Origin: Gallionellaceae bacterium
Lineage (GTDB): Bacteria; Pseudomonadota; Gammaproteobacteria; Burkholderiales; Gallionellaceae
Direction: 5' to 3'
Assembly (NCBI GenBank): GCA_009773615.1
Contig: WSYA01000002.1
Span: forward strand, 19,860 to 83,859
DNA: 64,000 nt
Below the pieces are notes generated by a model. The model worked only from the letters and a program-made list of their open reading frames with translations, did no database searches and had not been told where the DNA came from. A program made the translations under genes and the position numbers. Below are positions 8,881-19,588 of the stretch, in pieces. How positions within the stretch are numbered: position 1 is the stretch's first letter; every line of letters begins with the position of its first letter.

Positions 8881-9957
8881 TCAGATCAAACCCATCGCCA
8901 CCAGCGCGATGAACGCTGCGAACAACACGAAGTGGCTGATACCTTCGATGGCGTTCGTTTCACCGTCATGCAAGTTGTTCATCACGGTGAGGAAGGTGAG
9001 CAACAACATACCCCCTTGTATCGGGGTCAGTGCCATGATGATGCGCTCGCCATTGAACAGCGCGATGGCCTCGATCACGGGCAATGTGAGCAACACGGTA
9101 GCGAGTGAGGCGCCCAACGCGATGTTGACGGTGGTCTGCATGCGGTTGCTTTGAGCAGCACGCAGCGCGGTAAGTATCTCGGGGCTGGCGGAAATCAACG
9201 CGACCAAGACGGCGGGGATGGACTTGGGTAGGCTGCTACCAGCGAGTCCGGCATCCAGCAATACTGACAACACTTCCGATAGCAAGCCGACCAGCACGAT
9301 CGCGCCCAGCATGATGCCGACGTGAAGACTGTTCGGACTGTGCGCTTCATCGTGCGCCTCCTCATCCGTAGCGCTCGAATACTCGAAGAAGGTGCGATGC
9401 TCTACAGTCTGTAAGCGTAGAAAGCCCATATACATCACCGCCATGATGCCGATAGAGAAGATAGAGTAGATGTGCCATTTATCATCAGGCACAAAATCGG
9501 GAATGAACATGCCAACGCCGATGGCGACCAACAACATGGCGATGAACGAGTTGCCCGAATCGACGTTGTACTTACTGCTGCCGTGTTTCATTCCGCCCAC
9601 GATGGCGGCCAATCCCAAGATGCCGTTGATGTCGAACATCACGGCGGCGAACACGGTGTCGCGTGCCAGCGTCGGGTTTGGTTCGCCCATCAGCAACACC
9701 ACCAAGATGACGACTTCCACCGATACGGCTGCGATGGTGAGGATGAGCGTGCCATACGGTTCGCCAAAACGCACCGCCAATACTTCGGCATGGTGCGCGA
9801 TGCGGAACGCGACGCCGATGATGGCCGCGAGGATTACCAGCAGCAATCCCCATAGCGCCATGCCACCGTGTTCGACTGCGCCGTGTTCAAGCGCAAAGCC
9901 CAGTCCGAGGACGAGGAGAGCGATAGCGATGGGGAATTCTGATTTGAGATATTTCAT
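8881..9957 (-). CDS. chaA: Calcium/sodium:proton antiporter, ChaA type (CaCA family)
   Basis: A 358-residue inner-membrane protein with about eleven hydrophobic segments. It has the two CaCA repeat motifs: FGEPYGTLILTIAAVSVEV near residue 65 and ISASPEILTALRAAQSNRM near residue 260. The acidic residues in these repeats (Glu in GEPYG and SVEV, Glu in SPEIL) form the ion pathway in the family. A central acidic loop (DEEAHDEAH) separates the halves. It should exchange Ca2+ (or Na+/K+) for protons; the actual ion is not determined by sequence. It lies 9 bases downstream of folA on the same strand. Confidence 0.9.
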   Translation of the reverse strand: MKYLKSEFPIAIALLVLGLGFALEHGAVEHGGMALWGLLLVILAAIIGVAFRIAHHAEVLAVRFGEPYGTLILTIAAVSVEVVILVVLLMGEPNPTLARDTVFAAVMFDINGILGLAAIVGGMKHGSSKYNVDSGNSFIAMLLVAIGVGMFIPDFVPDDKWHIYSIFSIGIMAVMYMGFLRLQTVEHRTFFEYSSATDEEAHDEAHSPNSLHVGIMLGAIVLVGLLSEVLSVLLDAGLAGSSLPKSIPAVLVALISASPEILTALRAAQSNRMQTTVNIALGASLATVLLTLPVIEAIALFNGERIIMALTPIQGGMLLLTFLTVMNNLHDGETNAIEGISHFVLFAAFIALVAMGLI

Positions 9958-9966
9958 GAGCTTTCC

Positions 9967-10452
9967 TTAACGGTGTTGATACGTGACGAAATGATAATTC
10001 AAAACTTGCGGTGTTTCCTGTGAGCGTACTTCGCGTGCAGTCTCTGTCCACTCGCTTTTATCGAATGCGGGGAAGTGCGCATCGCCTTCCACATCCTGCT
10101 GGATTTCAGTGATGTAGAGCGTGTCCGCGAGTAGCAAAGATTGGGCGTAGATGTCTGCGCCGCCGACGATAAAAATCTCAGTGTCCCCGTCGCACGCCTT
10201 GATTGCATCGTGTAACGAATGCGCGATCAAGCAGCCTTCGATTTTAAGATTTTTATCGCGCGTGACGACCACCGTGGTGCGTCCCGGCAGGGGCTTGCCG
10301 ATGGAGTCGAACGTCTTGCGCCCCATGATCATGTGATGCCCCATGGTTAGTGCCTTGAAGTGCTTGAGGTCTTCGGAGCAGCGCCAGGGTAAGGTGTTGT
10401 TCACGCCGATGGTGCGGTTGCGCGCCATCGCGACGATAAGGGAAATACTCAT
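9967..10452 (-). CDS. folA: Dihydrofolate reductase
   Basis: A 161-residue DHFR that reduces dihydrofolate to tetrahydrofolate with NADPH, restoring the cofactor oxidised by thymidylate synthase. IGVNNTLPW carries Trp23; Asp28 in SEDLKHFK is the substrate-binding acid. [19 protein letters not shown] and FIVGGADIY are the NADPH-binding motifs. The residues after LPW (RCSED) are a slightly unusual loop variant. The start codon overlaps the thyA stop in an ATGA arrangement, so translation is coupled. Confidence 0.97.
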   Translation of the reverse strand: MSISLIVAMARNRTIGVNNTLPWRCSEDLKHFKALTMGHHMIMGRKTFDSIGKPLPGRTTVVVTRDKNLKIEGCLIAHSLHDAIKACDGDTEIFIVGGADIYAQSLLLADTLYITEIQQDVEGDAHFPAFDKSEWTETAREVRSQETPQVLNYHFVTYQHR

Positions 10453-11243
10453 ACTGCGACGGCTGCCTTGATTGCCGGATGCGGGTCATAACCTTCCAGC
10501 GTGAAGTCTTCGAATTTGAACGCGAAGATGTCTTTCACATCCGGGTTGATCTTCATGGTCGGCAGCGCACGCGGTTCGCGCGACAGCTGTTCGCGTGTCT
10601 GCTCCATATGGTTCGAGTACAGATGCGCGTCGCCGAAGGTGTGCACGAAATCGCCCGCTTTGAGTCCGCACACCTGTGCCATCATCAGAGTGAGCAGCGC
10701 ATAGCTGGCAATGTTGAACGGCACGCCGAGGAAGATGTCGGCGCTGCGCTGGTACAGCTGGCAGGAGAGCTTGCCGTCCGCCACGTAAAACTGAAAGAAA
10801 GCGTGGCAGGGCGCGAGCGCCATCTGGTCGAGTTCGCCCACGTTCCAAGCCGAGACGATGATGCGGCGCGAGTCCGGGTTGTTCTTGATCTGATCGACGG
10901 CGATCTTGATCTGGTCGATCACGTGGCCGTCCACCGTTGCCCACGAGCGCCATTGCTTGCCGTACACCGGGCCCAGGTCGCCGTTCTCGTTCGCCCATTC
11001 ATCCCAGATGCGTACGCCATTTTCTTTCAGGTATTTGATGTTGGTGTCGCCCTGCAAGAACCACAGCAGCTCGTGCACGATGGATTTCATATGGCACTTT
11101 TTGGTGGTGACCAGAGGAAAGCCATTTTCCAGATTGAAACGCATCTGGTGGCCGAACACGCTGATCGTGCCGGTTCCGGTGCGGTCGGATTTCTTGGTGC
11201 CGTGATCCAGCACGTGTTGCATGAGGTCTAGGTAGTTGCGCAT
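10449..11243 (-). CDS. thyA: Thymidylate synthase
   Basis: A 264-residue ThyA that methylates dUMP to dTMP using methylene-tetrahydrofolate. The catalytic Cys146 is in [12 protein letters not shown], at the same position as in E. coli. Other intact motifs are [28 protein letters not shown] and [18 protein letters not shown]. The start giving [12 protein letters not shown] matches the family; the frame runs upstream into a repeat. thyA leads a thyA-folA pair, with a dispersed inverted repeat in its 5' region. Confidence 0.97.
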   Translation of the reverse strand: MRNYLDLMQHVLDHGTKKSDRTGTGTISVFGHQMRFNLENGFPLVTTKKCHMKSIVHELLWFLQGDTNIKYLKENGVRIWDEWANENGDLGPVYGKQWRSWATVDGHVIDQIKIAVDQIKNNPDSRRIIVSAWNVGELDQMALAPCHAFFQFYVADGKLSCQLYQRSADIFLGVPFNIASYALLTLMMAQVCGLKAGDFVHTFGDAHLYSNHMEQTREQLSREPRALPTMKINPDVKDIFAFKFEDFTLEGYDPHPAIKAAVAV

Positions 11244-11264
11244 GAATAACCCACAAAATCGATT

Positions 11265-11400
11265 AACCACAGAGACACAGAGACACAGAGAAAATCTCAA
11301 AACAAAAAAACGTAGGGGGTTGGAGATGATATCAACCACACTGTTGATGCAAAGAATGCTGTCTTGGTTTCCTCTGTGTCTCTGTGGTGAAATGTTTTTT
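11265..11400. repeat. Intergenic inverted repeat, CACAGAG family, copy 1
   Basis: A left arm (AACCACAGAGACACAGAG and onward) pairs with a right arm (CCTCTGTGTCTCTGTGGTGA) across about 80 unrelated bases. It is followed by AATGTTTTTT. The same structure with near-identical arms and the same ATGTTTTTT tail lies upstream of hisG at about 60642-60755. It occupies the divergent thyA/aminopeptidase intergenic region. Confidence 0.8.
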
Positions 11401-11439
11401 CAGCGATAATGACAAAAATCATCATTTATCGAGGACGTA

Positions 11440-12876
11440 ATGCTAGCACATTTGACCCTGACTCCCGTATTGCCAAAGAGCTTGACCGCGACGCACTTGC
11501 TGGTGTTGATGCCTAAATCCAAGGCCTTGCCCAAGGATGTGCCCAACGCCGAATTGCTCGCTGCGGTACTCAAACGCCGCGACATGAAGGTGGACGAATT
11601 GGCGAAATCTGCCGTCAGCGCCAGCGCGGAAAAAGGTTCGCTGGTGGCTTGGGCGATGCTGGATTTCGAACAGGATACGTTTGTGCAGCAAGTGCAGGTG
11701 CGCAAGGCGATGCAGTTGTTGCTGGAAGAACAGCCCAAGCAGATCACCATCGTGGTGCAAGGCGATGAGGCGCAGCGGCAACGCGCTGCCGAGTTGGGGG
11801 TGTACGGCGCGTGGGTGAACGGTGCTTTGCTGCCGGTACATAAGAAGAAGGACGAACGCAAAGCACTGAAGAAGATTGAGCTGATCGGCTACGGCGGTAA
11901 GTTTGAAAATATCAAAGCGCAGGCGGAAGGTAATCTGCTGTGCCGCGCGTTGACGGTGTTGCCGCCGAATGAATTGACCCCGGCCATCTATCGCAACCGT
12001 ATCGGCGAGTTGGCAAAAGAGCATGGATGGGCACACGAAGAGTTCGACTTGAAAAAACTGCGCAAGATGGGGGCGGGCGCATTCGTTGCCGTGGCGCAGG
12101 GCAGCGCGGATGACGATGCGGCCATCGTGCATCTCTCGTATAAACATCCCAAGGCCAAGCAGGCTGTGGCGCTGGTGGGCAAGGGCATCTGCTTCGATAC
12201 CGGCGGACACAACCTCAAGCCCGCGCGCTATATGCACAACATGCACGAGGACATGAACGGCTCTGCTGTCGCGCTGGGTATTTTGCTAGCGGCTACGCAG
12301 AGCAAGCAGGCCGTGAATATCGACTGCTGGTTAGCGCTGGCGCAGAACCACATCAGCCCCAAAGCCTACAAGCAAAACGACATCGTCACCGCGTTGAACG
12401 GTACGACCATCGAGGTGATCCATACCGATGCGGAGGGGAGGATGGTGTTGGCGGATACGCTCACGCTGGCCTCGCGCGCGAAACCGGACTTGATGATCGA
12501 CTTCGCCACGCTCACCGGCAGCATGGCGACGGCGCTGGGTGCGCGTTACAGCGGCGTTTTCGCCACTAGTGACGAGTTGGCGCAGTTTGCCGTGAGCATA
12601 GGAAAACAAAGCGGCGAGCGTCTATGTACTTTTCCGCAGGATGAAGATTACGAGCCCGCACTCGACTCCAAAGTGGCCGACATCAAACAATGCACGCTGG
12701 ACGGCGATGCCGACCATATTCTCGCTACGCGCTTCTTAAAACGCTTCGTCGAAAAAGACGTGCCGTGGCTGCACGTCGATCTTTCCGCCAGCCGTTGCGA
12801 AGGGGGGTTGGGGGCTGTAGCTAGCGAGGTGACAGGGTTCGGTGTGGCTTGGGGATTGGGGATGCTGCAAAAATGA
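11440..12876 (+). CDS. M17 family leucyl aminopeptidase
   Basis: A 478-residue cytosolic dizinc aminopeptidase of family M17. Metal and catalytic residues correspond to PepA: Lys248 (VGKGICFDTGG), Asp253, Lys260, Asp271 (EDMNGSA), Asp330, Glu332 and Arg334 (HTDAEGRMVLADTLTLA). The N-terminal domain of about 150 residues is poorly conserved, as usual. Small departures from the canonical motif (HTDAEGRM for NTDAEGRL, MHEDMNGSA for MKxDMGGAA) place it in a divergent branch rather than PepA proper, so I leave the symbol blank. It is translationally coupled to a tiny membrane ORF by an ATGA overlap. Confidence 0.93.
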   Translation: MLAHLTLTPVLPKSLTATHLLVLMPKSKALPKDVPNAELLAAVLKRRDMKVDELAKSAVSASAEKGSLVAWAMLDFEQDTFVQQVQVRKAMQLLLEEQPKQITIVVQGDEAQRQRAAELGVYGAWVNGALLPVHKKKDERKALKKIELIGYGGKFENIKAQAEGNLLCRALTVLPPNELTPAIYRNRIGELAKEHGWAHEEFDLKKLRKMGAGAFVAVAQGSADDDAAIVHLSYKHPKAKQAVALVGKGICFDTGGHNLKPARYMHNMHEDMNGSAVALGILLAATQSKQAVNIDCWLALAQNHISPKAYKQNDIVTALNGTTIEVIHTDAEGRMVLADTLTLASRAKPDLMIDFATLTGSMATALGARYSGVFATSDELAQFAVSIGKQSGERLCTFPQDEDYEPALDSKVADIKQCTLDGDADHILATRFLKRFVEKDVPWLHVDLSASRCEGGLGAVASEVTGFGVAWGLGMLQK

Positions 12877-13019
12877 TGCTGCCTAATCTATCAAAACTCA
12901 AACCGAATTTTTTACCGCAATGGTTGTTCTGGTTGTTGCTTGTATCGGGCGGTGTGGTTGCGTTGTGCGTGGTTGTGATCGGATTGTGGGTCGTGTTCAC
13001 GCAAGTGGATTTTATGTGA
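12873..13019 (+). CDS. Small single-pass membrane protein (48 aa), hypothetical
   Basis: A 48-codon frame starts inside the aminopeptidase stop (ATGA). Its product starts MMLPNLSKLKPNF, then has one hydrophobic stretch (about residues 17-43: WLFWLLLVSGGVVALCVVV and on) and ends TQVDFM. A basic N-terminus followed by one membrane helix is coherent. Coupling to the upstream gene supports translation. I know of no family. It ends three bases before the convergent YqaA-like gene. Confidence 0.5.
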   Translation: MMLPNLSKLKPNFLPQWLFWLLLVSGGVVALCVVVIGLWVVFTQVDFM

Positions 13020-13022
13020 TGT

Positions 13023-13439
13023 CTATTGCACTGCGAATGCCACGACCGCATAGCGCGCGAATTTTCCAATCATCATGAACAGCGCCGCGTAGAGAGGATT
13101 CAGCCGCAGCCATCCCGCCGCGACACACAGCGCATCGCCGATGAGCGGCGCCCATGCAAGCAGCAAGGCGGGCGTGCCATAACGCCGTACTTTCTCCACA
13201 TGATTGAGCTGCTGCGTCATCGGCAGCATCCAGCCCATGCCGAACGAGATCATTCCGCCCAGCGTGTTGCCGAGTGTGCCGAGTAACAGCGCGGGCCAGA
13301 ACAATTCGGGATGGAGTTTTAATACGCCGATCAGCACCAACTCCGAGCCGCCCGGCAACAGTGTGGCACCGAGCAGGCTGGAGAGGAACAGACCCCAGAG
13401 GCTGAGGTCGTCGCTGAAGAAGTGGGTGAGGGTGTCCAT
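13023..13439 (-). CDS. YqaA family membrane protein (SNARE-associated/DedA-like)
   Basis: A 138-residue inner-membrane protein with about four hydrophobic segments. LSSLLGATLLPGGSELVLIG, GTLGNTLGGMISFGMGW and YGTPALLLAWAPLIGDALCVAAGWLR are typical of YqaA-type proteins related to DedA/VTT membrane proteins. DedA relatives are now linked to lipid-carrier recycling and membrane homeostasis; the role of YqaA is unknown. It is convergent with the aminopeptidase/small ORF pair. Confidence 0.85.
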   Translation of the reverse strand: MDTLTHFFSDDLSLWGLFLSSLLGATLLPGGSELVLIGVLKLHPELFWPALLLGTLGNTLGGMISFGMGWMLPMTQQLNHVEKVRRYGTPALLLAWAPLIGDALCVAAGWLRLNPLYAALFMMIGKFARYAVVAFAVQ

Positions 13440-13443
13440 GGAT

Positions 13444-13582
13444 GTAGGTGGGTTAGCGTAGCGTTAACCAATGACTTGGCCTTCGTTTTTTGACGGCTTA
13501 GTCAGATGGCTATGCAAAGCTACCCGACATTTGTCGCGGTCACTTTTAGGTCGGGTTACGCCCGATGGGCTAACCCGACCTA
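13444..13582. repeat. Intergenic palindromic repeats downstream of lpd
   Basis: Two elements. GGTTAGCGTAGCGTTAACC (near 13451) resembles the GGGTCGAGCGTAGCGATACCC unit found upstream of lpd. A strong hairpin at 13547-13582 has arms TAGGTCGGGTTA and TAACCCGACCTA around CGCCCGATGGGC. The second may also end lpd transcription, but it lacks a T-run. Confidence 0.65.
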
Positions 13583-13591
13583 TGGCTTTAA

Positions 13592-15346
<1,755 letters not shown>

Positions 15347-15360
15347 ATTCACTCCAGTTG

Positions 15361-15439
15361 TAGGTTGGGTCGAGCGTAGCGATACCCAACATGAATGCTG
15401 CGAAAAATTGATGGGTATCGCTATGCTCAACCCATCCTA
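15361..15439. repeat. Imperfect inverted repeat between lpd and proA
   Basis: Arms of about 29 bases: TAGGTTGGGTCGAGCGTAGC onward against ATGGGTATCGCTATGCTCAA onward, pairing with about five mismatches around a 21-base centre. The unit shares GAGCGTAGCG with the element downstream of lpd. It resembles a miniature palindromic intergenic element. Confidence 0.75.
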
Positions 15440-15448
15440 CGAAAGCTG

Positions 15449-16708
15449 CTAAACCCTGATTTGCCCGCTACCCAATACAATATATTTCTGCGACGTTAAT
15501 CCTTCCAGACCGACCGGGCCGCGCGCATGAATCTTGTCGGTGGAGATGCCGATCTCCGCGCCCAAGCCGTACTCGAAGCCGTCGGCAAAACGCGTCGAGG
15601 CGTTCACCATCACGCTGGCCGAATCCACTTCGCGCAGAAAGCGCATCGCCTTGGTGTAGTTCTCGGTCACGATGCTGTCGGTGTGCTGCGAGCTGTAGGT
15701 GTTGATGTGCGCGATGGCTTCGTCGAGGTCGGCGACCACGCGGATGCTCAGGATGGGCGCGAGATATTCGGTGCGCCAGTCTTCTTCGGTGGCCGCTTTC
15801 ATCTGCGTGACCAGTTTGCGCGATGCATCATCACCGCGCAATTCCACGCCCTTTTCGCGATAGATGTCGCACAGTAGCGGCAGCACTCTCATCGCGACAC
15901 TCGCGTTGACCAGCAAAGTCTCCATCGCGTTGCACACGCCATAGCGATGCGTCTTGGCGTTGTCGGCGATGAGGATGGCTTTTTCAAGATTGGCCTCGTC
16001 GTCGATGTACACATGGCAGATGCCGTCCAGATGCTTGATGACCGGCACCTTGGCTTCGTCCGAAATGCGTGCGATCAAACCCTTGCCGCCGCGCGGCACG
16101 ATCACGTCCACATATTCTTTCATGGTGATGAGTTCGCCCACGGCGGCGCGGTCGGTGGTGTTGACTACCTGCACTGCTGTTTCAGGCAAGCCCGCAGCCT
16201 TGAGCCCCGCGTGAACGCAAGCCGCGATGGCTTGGTTGGAATGGATGGCTTCGGAGCCGCCGCGCAGAATTGCCGCATTGCCGGATTTTAAGCACAAACC
16301 TGCGGCGTCCGCCGTCACGTTGGGGCGCGATTCGTAGATGATGCCGATGACTCCGAGCGGCACGCGCATTTTGCCGACTTGAATGCCGGAAGGCCGGTAT
16401 TTCATGTCGCTGATCTCACCGATGGGGTCGGGCAGGGCGGCGATCTGGCGTAAGCCTTCGGCCATGCCGTTCACGGCTTTTCCGGTAAGCGTGAGCCTGT
16501 CCACCGATGCGGCGTCCAACCCGTTGGCTTTCGCGGCGTCTACATCTTTCTCATTGGCTGCGATGAGTTTCGCGCTGTCCAGCAGGATGGCATCCGCGAT
16601 GGCGTTAAGCGCATAGTTTTTTATGGACGTATCGGCTTGCGCCATCACGCGCGATGCGGCGCGGGCTTGCTGCCCGACGGATTTCATGTATTGCTTGATA
16701 TCTTCCAT
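15449..16708 (-). CDS. proA: Glutamate-5-semialdehyde dehydrogenase (gamma-glutamyl phosphate reductase)
   Basis: A 419-residue ProA that reduces gamma-glutamyl phosphate to glutamate semialdehyde with NADPH, the second step of proline synthesis. The catalytic Cys is in [38 protein letters not shown] and [11 protein letters not shown] are diagnostic. Start at [12 protein letters not shown]; the frame continues ten codons upstream without a better site. proB is not in the window. Divergent from trpC. Confidence 0.97.
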   Translation of the reverse strand: MEDIKQYMKSVGQQARAASRVMAQADTSIKNYALNAIADAILLDSAKLIAANEKDVDAAKANGLDAASVDRLTLTGKAVNGMAEGLRQIAALPDPIGEISDMKYRPSGIQVGKMRVPLGVIGIIYESRPNVTADAAGLCLKSGNAAILRGGSEAIHSNQAIAACVHAGLKAAGLPETAVQVVNTTDRAAVGELITMKEYVDVIVPRGGKGLIARISDEAKVPVIKHLDGICHVYIDDEANLEKAILIADNAKTHRYGVCNAMETLLVNASVAMRVLPLLCDIYREKGVELRGDDASRKLVTQMKAATEEDWRTEYLAPILSIRVVADLDEAIAHINTYSSQHTDSIVTENYTKAMRFLREVDSASVMVNASTRFADGFEYGLGAEIGISTDKIHARGPVGLEGLTSQKYIVLGSGQIRV

Positions 16709-16798
16709 GATGATTCCAGTGTTGCGAGTAGCGCGCATTTTAGCATCCCGCTTGCGATAGAATGCGCACCTTATTCAACCTCCCGTTCGCGGTGAGTG

Positions 16799-16832
16799 TT
16801 TTTCGTTCATCCGCCTTTGGGTGAACGAAAAA
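16799..16832 (+). promoter_or_regulatory. Perfect hairpin in the trpC leader
   Basis: TTTTTCGTTCA and TGAACGAAAAA form a perfect 11-bp stem around a 12-base loop, 21 bases before the trpC ATG. It has no U-tract in the trpC direction, so it is more likely a leader structure than a terminator. Its role is unknown. Confidence 0.5.
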
Positions 16833-16853
16833 TGTATCGAACCGCCATTAACT

Positions 16854-17648
16854 ATGTCCGACATTCTGAAAAAAATCCTTGCGGTCAAAGCACAAGAAGT
16901 CGCCGCCGCAAAAATCGTCAAGCCACTGCCGCAATTGCGTACCGAGGCAGAACGGGCGGCACCCGTTCGGGGCTTTGTCGGTGCGATTCGTCAAAAAATT
17001 GTGGCAGGACAATCTGCCGTTATTGCCGAAATCAAGAAAGCCAGCCCGAGCAAAGGCGTGATCCGTGCCGATTTTCGTCCGGCGCAGATCGCGCTCAGCT
17101 ATGCGCAACACGGTGCGGCATGTTTATCGGTGTTGACCGACGAGCAATTTTTTCAGGGCAGTGAGCAATACCTGAAGCAGGCGCGCGCGGCATGCGAGCT
17201 GCCCGTGCTGCGCAAAGATTTCATGGTGGACGAATACCAAATCTATCAGGCAAGGGCGATGGGGGCGGATGCCATCTTGCTCATCGCGGCTGCGCTGACG
17301 CTCAAACAGATGCAGGCATTCGAGGCGCTGGCACATCAGCTTGGTATGGCGGTTCTGGTCGAGGTGCATGACGGCGAGGAGTTGGATGTCGCGCTGCAAT
17401 TGACCACTCCGCTGATCGGCATCAACAACCGCAACCTGCGCACTTTCGAGGTAACGTTGCAAACAACGCTGGGTCTGCTGCCGCGTATCCCGAGCGACCG
17501 CATTGTCGTCACCGAGAGCGGCATCTTTACCAGCGACGATGTGAAAATGATGCGCGACCGGCAAGTAAGCAGTTTCCTCGTGGGTGAGGCGTTCATGCGC
17601 GCTGACGATCCCGGCATCGAACTGGCTCGCGTTTTTACCCCCATCTGA
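16854..17648 (+). CDS. trpC: Indole-3-glycerol phosphate synthase
   Basis: A 264-residue TIM-barrel enzyme converting carboxyphenylamino-deoxyribulose phosphate to indole-3-glycerol phosphate in tryptophan synthesis. [14 protein letters not shown] carries the catalytic lysine region, and [27 protein letters not shown] and VVTESGI are conserved. I chose the ATG giving [12 protein letters not shown]; an earlier in-frame ATG lies inside the leader hairpin. The other trp genes are not adjacent (trpE/G/D usually precede trpC), so it is isolated here. Confidence 0.97.
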   Translation: MSDILKKILAVKAQEVAAAKIVKPLPQLRTEAERAAPVRGFVGAIRQKIVAGQSAVIAEIKKASPSKGVIRADFRPAQIALSYAQHGAACLSVLTDEQFFQGSEQYLKQARAACELPVLRKDFMVDEYQIYQARAMGADAILLIAAALTLKQMQAFEALAHQLGMAVLVEVHDGEELDVALQLTTPLIGINNRNLRTFEVTLQTTLGLLPRIPSDRIVVTESGIFTSDDVKMMRDRQVSSFLVGEAFMRADDPGIELARVFTPI

Positions 17649-17857
17649 TTTTTTCTTTAGCACAGATTCATTACAAAATGATGACTATGCGCAGCGTTGT
17701 TGCGCAATTGAGACGTTTGCGTGAAATTTTTGTTACAAGCCCGGTTTGGAATTTTTTATTGGCATAATTCACCCCGAATTCTCACTCGAGGGGATTTTGA
17801 TTCCGTGGGCTGCGAGCCGATGAAACCAACATTAACGTTTTTAAGGAGTTTATAAAG

Positions 17858-18919
17858 ATGCAAAAGAAAATTATCGCTTTGGCTATCGCTGCAATCGTTT
17901 CCGCGCCAGCGTTCGCCGACAATGCAAACATGACTGTGTACGGCAAGGCAATTTTGAACATAGAGTCTGTTTCCAATGACAAGTCGACTCTTAGCCAAGC
18001 TATGCGTGTGCAAACCAATGCTTCCCGTTTTGGCGTGAAGGGTAGCGAAGATTTGGGCGACGGTATGAAGGCTTGGTTTCAATACGAAGTGCAAATCGAT
18101 GCCGATGGCAATGCCGGTAACGGTGCAGGTAACGGCACTCGTAACACAGGTGTGGGTATCGACGCCGGCTTCGGCACGGTAATGATGGGTATGTGGGACA
18201 CCCCATTTAAACTGGCACACAACAAGATTGAACTGTTCGACAACACTACAGTGTTCAGTGCAGTTAACTTGATTGGTCGCGCAGGCGGTACAGCAGCAAG
18301 CTACATCACACGCAAAAGCAATGTTGTTCAATACTGGTCTCCATCATTGGGTGGCGTGAAGGTGAACGTTTCTTACAGCCCGGATGAAGGTACTTCAGCA
18401 GGTGCTGCGACAACGCAGGGTTCTAACAAGAGCCAAACATCTCTGTCTGCTACTTATGATGACCATGATAGTGGCATCTACGTGTCGGCTGCTTTTGAAA
18501 ACCGTCCGGATGCTTCCGTTAAAGCAACTACTGACAGTGCAGCGCGTTTGGTTGCCCGTTACTCCCTCGGCGATTTCTGGATTGGCGCGACAGTAGAAAG
18601 CATCAAAGTGAATACATCCGCTACTGCTAGCTATAATCAGTCTAACTCTGAGTTGGTTGGTTCGTACAAGCTGGGAGCAAGCACGATTGCACTTAGCTAT
18701 GCCAAGGCTGGTAATACAGCTACATCAGCGACTGGTGCAAACCAAGTATCTTTGCGTTATGGTATGAATTTGTCTAAACGTACAGAATTGTTTGCTGCTT
18801 ACACATCTCTCAAGAATGATACGGCTGGCGCATACGGCTTTAGCACGGGCACCACATTCGGTACTAATGCCGGTTCTACGCAATCTGCAACTGGTTTGGG
18901 TGTGATTCACTCTTTCTAA
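17858..18919 (+). CDS. Gram-negative porin (betaproteobacterial OmpC/Porin_4 type)
   Basis: A 353-residue outer-membrane porin. The signal peptide MQKKIIALAIAAIVSAPAFA precedes DNANMTVYGKA, the usual first strand. ASRFGVKGSEDLGDGMKAWFQYE and WDTPFKLAHNKIELFD (constriction-loop region) are typical of the beta-porin family, and the protein ends in HSF. It forms a trimeric 16-strand diffusion channel in relatives. AAGGAG sits eight bases upstream of the start. The gene is monocistronic with a clear terminator. Codon use is more A/T-rich than in its neighbours, as often seen for highly expressed surface proteins. Confidence 0.94.
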   Translation: MQKKIIALAIAAIVSAPAFADNANMTVYGKAILNIESVSNDKSTLSQAMRVQTNASRFGVKGSEDLGDGMKAWFQYEVQIDADGNAGNGAGNGTRNTGVGIDAGFGTVMMGMWDTPFKLAHNKIELFDNTTVFSAVNLIGRAGGTAASYITRKSNVVQYWSPSLGGVKVNVSYSPDEGTSAGAATTQGSNKSQTSLSATYDDHDSGIYVSAAFENRPDASVKATTDSAARLVARYSLGDFWIGATVESIKVNTSATASYNQSNSELVGSYKLGASTIALSYAKAGNTATSATGANQVSLRYGMNLSKRTELFAAYTSLKNDTAGAYGFSTGTTFGTNAGSTQSATGLGVIHSF

Positions 18920-18961
18920 TTGAACGCCCTCCTTGCGGGGGTAGGCAATCGGAAGTTAAAA

Positions 18962-18989
18962 CGGGCACCTTCGGGTGCCCGTTTTATTT
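18962..18989 (+). terminator. Rho-independent terminator of the porin gene
   Basis: CGGGCACC, loop TTC, GGGTGCCCG, then TTTTATTT, 42 bases after the porin stop. Confidence 0.9.
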
Positions 18990-19053
18990 GACGGTCGGTT
19001 TGTAATTCTCTACATTGCACATCCGTTGTGATTCTATTTTTTTGGGGGGCAAT

Positions 19054-19314
19054 ATGCCTACTATCTCAATTTTCTATGGGATCATGATTAAGATGTACTG
19101 GGACGAGCACGCGCCCCCTCATTTTCATGCAGAGTATGCGGGCATCGAGGCCGTAGTGAATATTCAAACGCTGGAAGTTACTAAAGGTAAGCTACCGCGT
19201 GGTGCTGCTATTCTGGTTAAGGAATGGGCGATGCAACACAGAGAAGAATTGATGGAGGATTGGAATCTATGCGAAAAATTACAAACGCCCAACAAAATAG
19301 CGCCACTGGAATAA
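19054..19314 (+). CDS. DUF4160 domain protein (86 aa)
   Basis: An 86-residue protein matching DUF4160: MPTISIFYGIMIKMYWDEHAPPHFHAEY is the hallmark start, with the conserved PPHFHAEY histidines. GGGGGGC lies a few bases upstream. The family is almost always beside a DUF2442 gene, as here. Its small size, pairing and overlap recall toxin-antitoxin modules, but no activity is known to me. The next gene starts 46 bases inside this one. The gene lies between a porin terminator and coq7, in an apparent operon with coq7. Confidence 0.88.
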   Translation: MPTISIFYGIMIKMYWDEHAPPHFHAEYAGIEAVVNIQTLEVTKGKLPRGAAILVKEWAMQHREELMEDWNLCEKLQTPNKIAPLE

Positions 19315-19586
19315 CAACACAGGTTCCTTGGCGAGTATGCAAAGTAGAGGCGCTAGCCGCGTTCAGGTTTTATGTGCAGTTTGAAGACGGCACGGATGGC
19401 ATCGTCGATTTGGCTCGATTTTTAGAACAGGATTGCGGTGTGTTCAAGATGTTGCGCAATGTGGAAACATTCAACGCGGTCTATATAGAGCACGGCGCAG
19501 TGACGTGGCCGGGTGGGCTCGATCTGGCACCGGACAGGATGCATGATGAGCTACAAAATGCAGATGTTTATGTTGTTGGGAGATGA
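19269..19586 (+). CDS. DUF2442 domain protein (105 aa)
   Basis: A 105-residue protein of the DUF2442 family: [30 protein letters not shown] and [28 protein letters not shown] are typical. The start ATG overlaps the end of the DUF4160 gene and is preceded by GGAGGAT within that gene. Family members are small, DNA-independent by sequence, and of unknown function. The last codons overlap the coq7 ribosome-binding site, so the three genes look co-translated. Confidence 0.87.
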   Translation: MRKITNAQQNSATGITTQVPWRVCKVEALAAFRFYVQFEDGTDGIVDLARFLEQDCGVFKMLRNVETFNAVYIEHGAVTWPGGLDLAPDRMHDELQNADVYVVGR

Positions 19587-19588
19587 TT

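Noticed and set aside
11404..11432. GATAATGACAAAAATCATCATTTATC-like A/T palindrome before the aminopeptidase gene as a Fur box
   Set aside because: The spacing between half-sites does not fit the Fur 7-1-7 model and the gene has no iron link.
17740..17768. Porin promoter with TTGGAA and CATAAT boxes
   Set aside because: The spacing is about 11 bases, too short for a sigma-70 promoter; no better pair was found.
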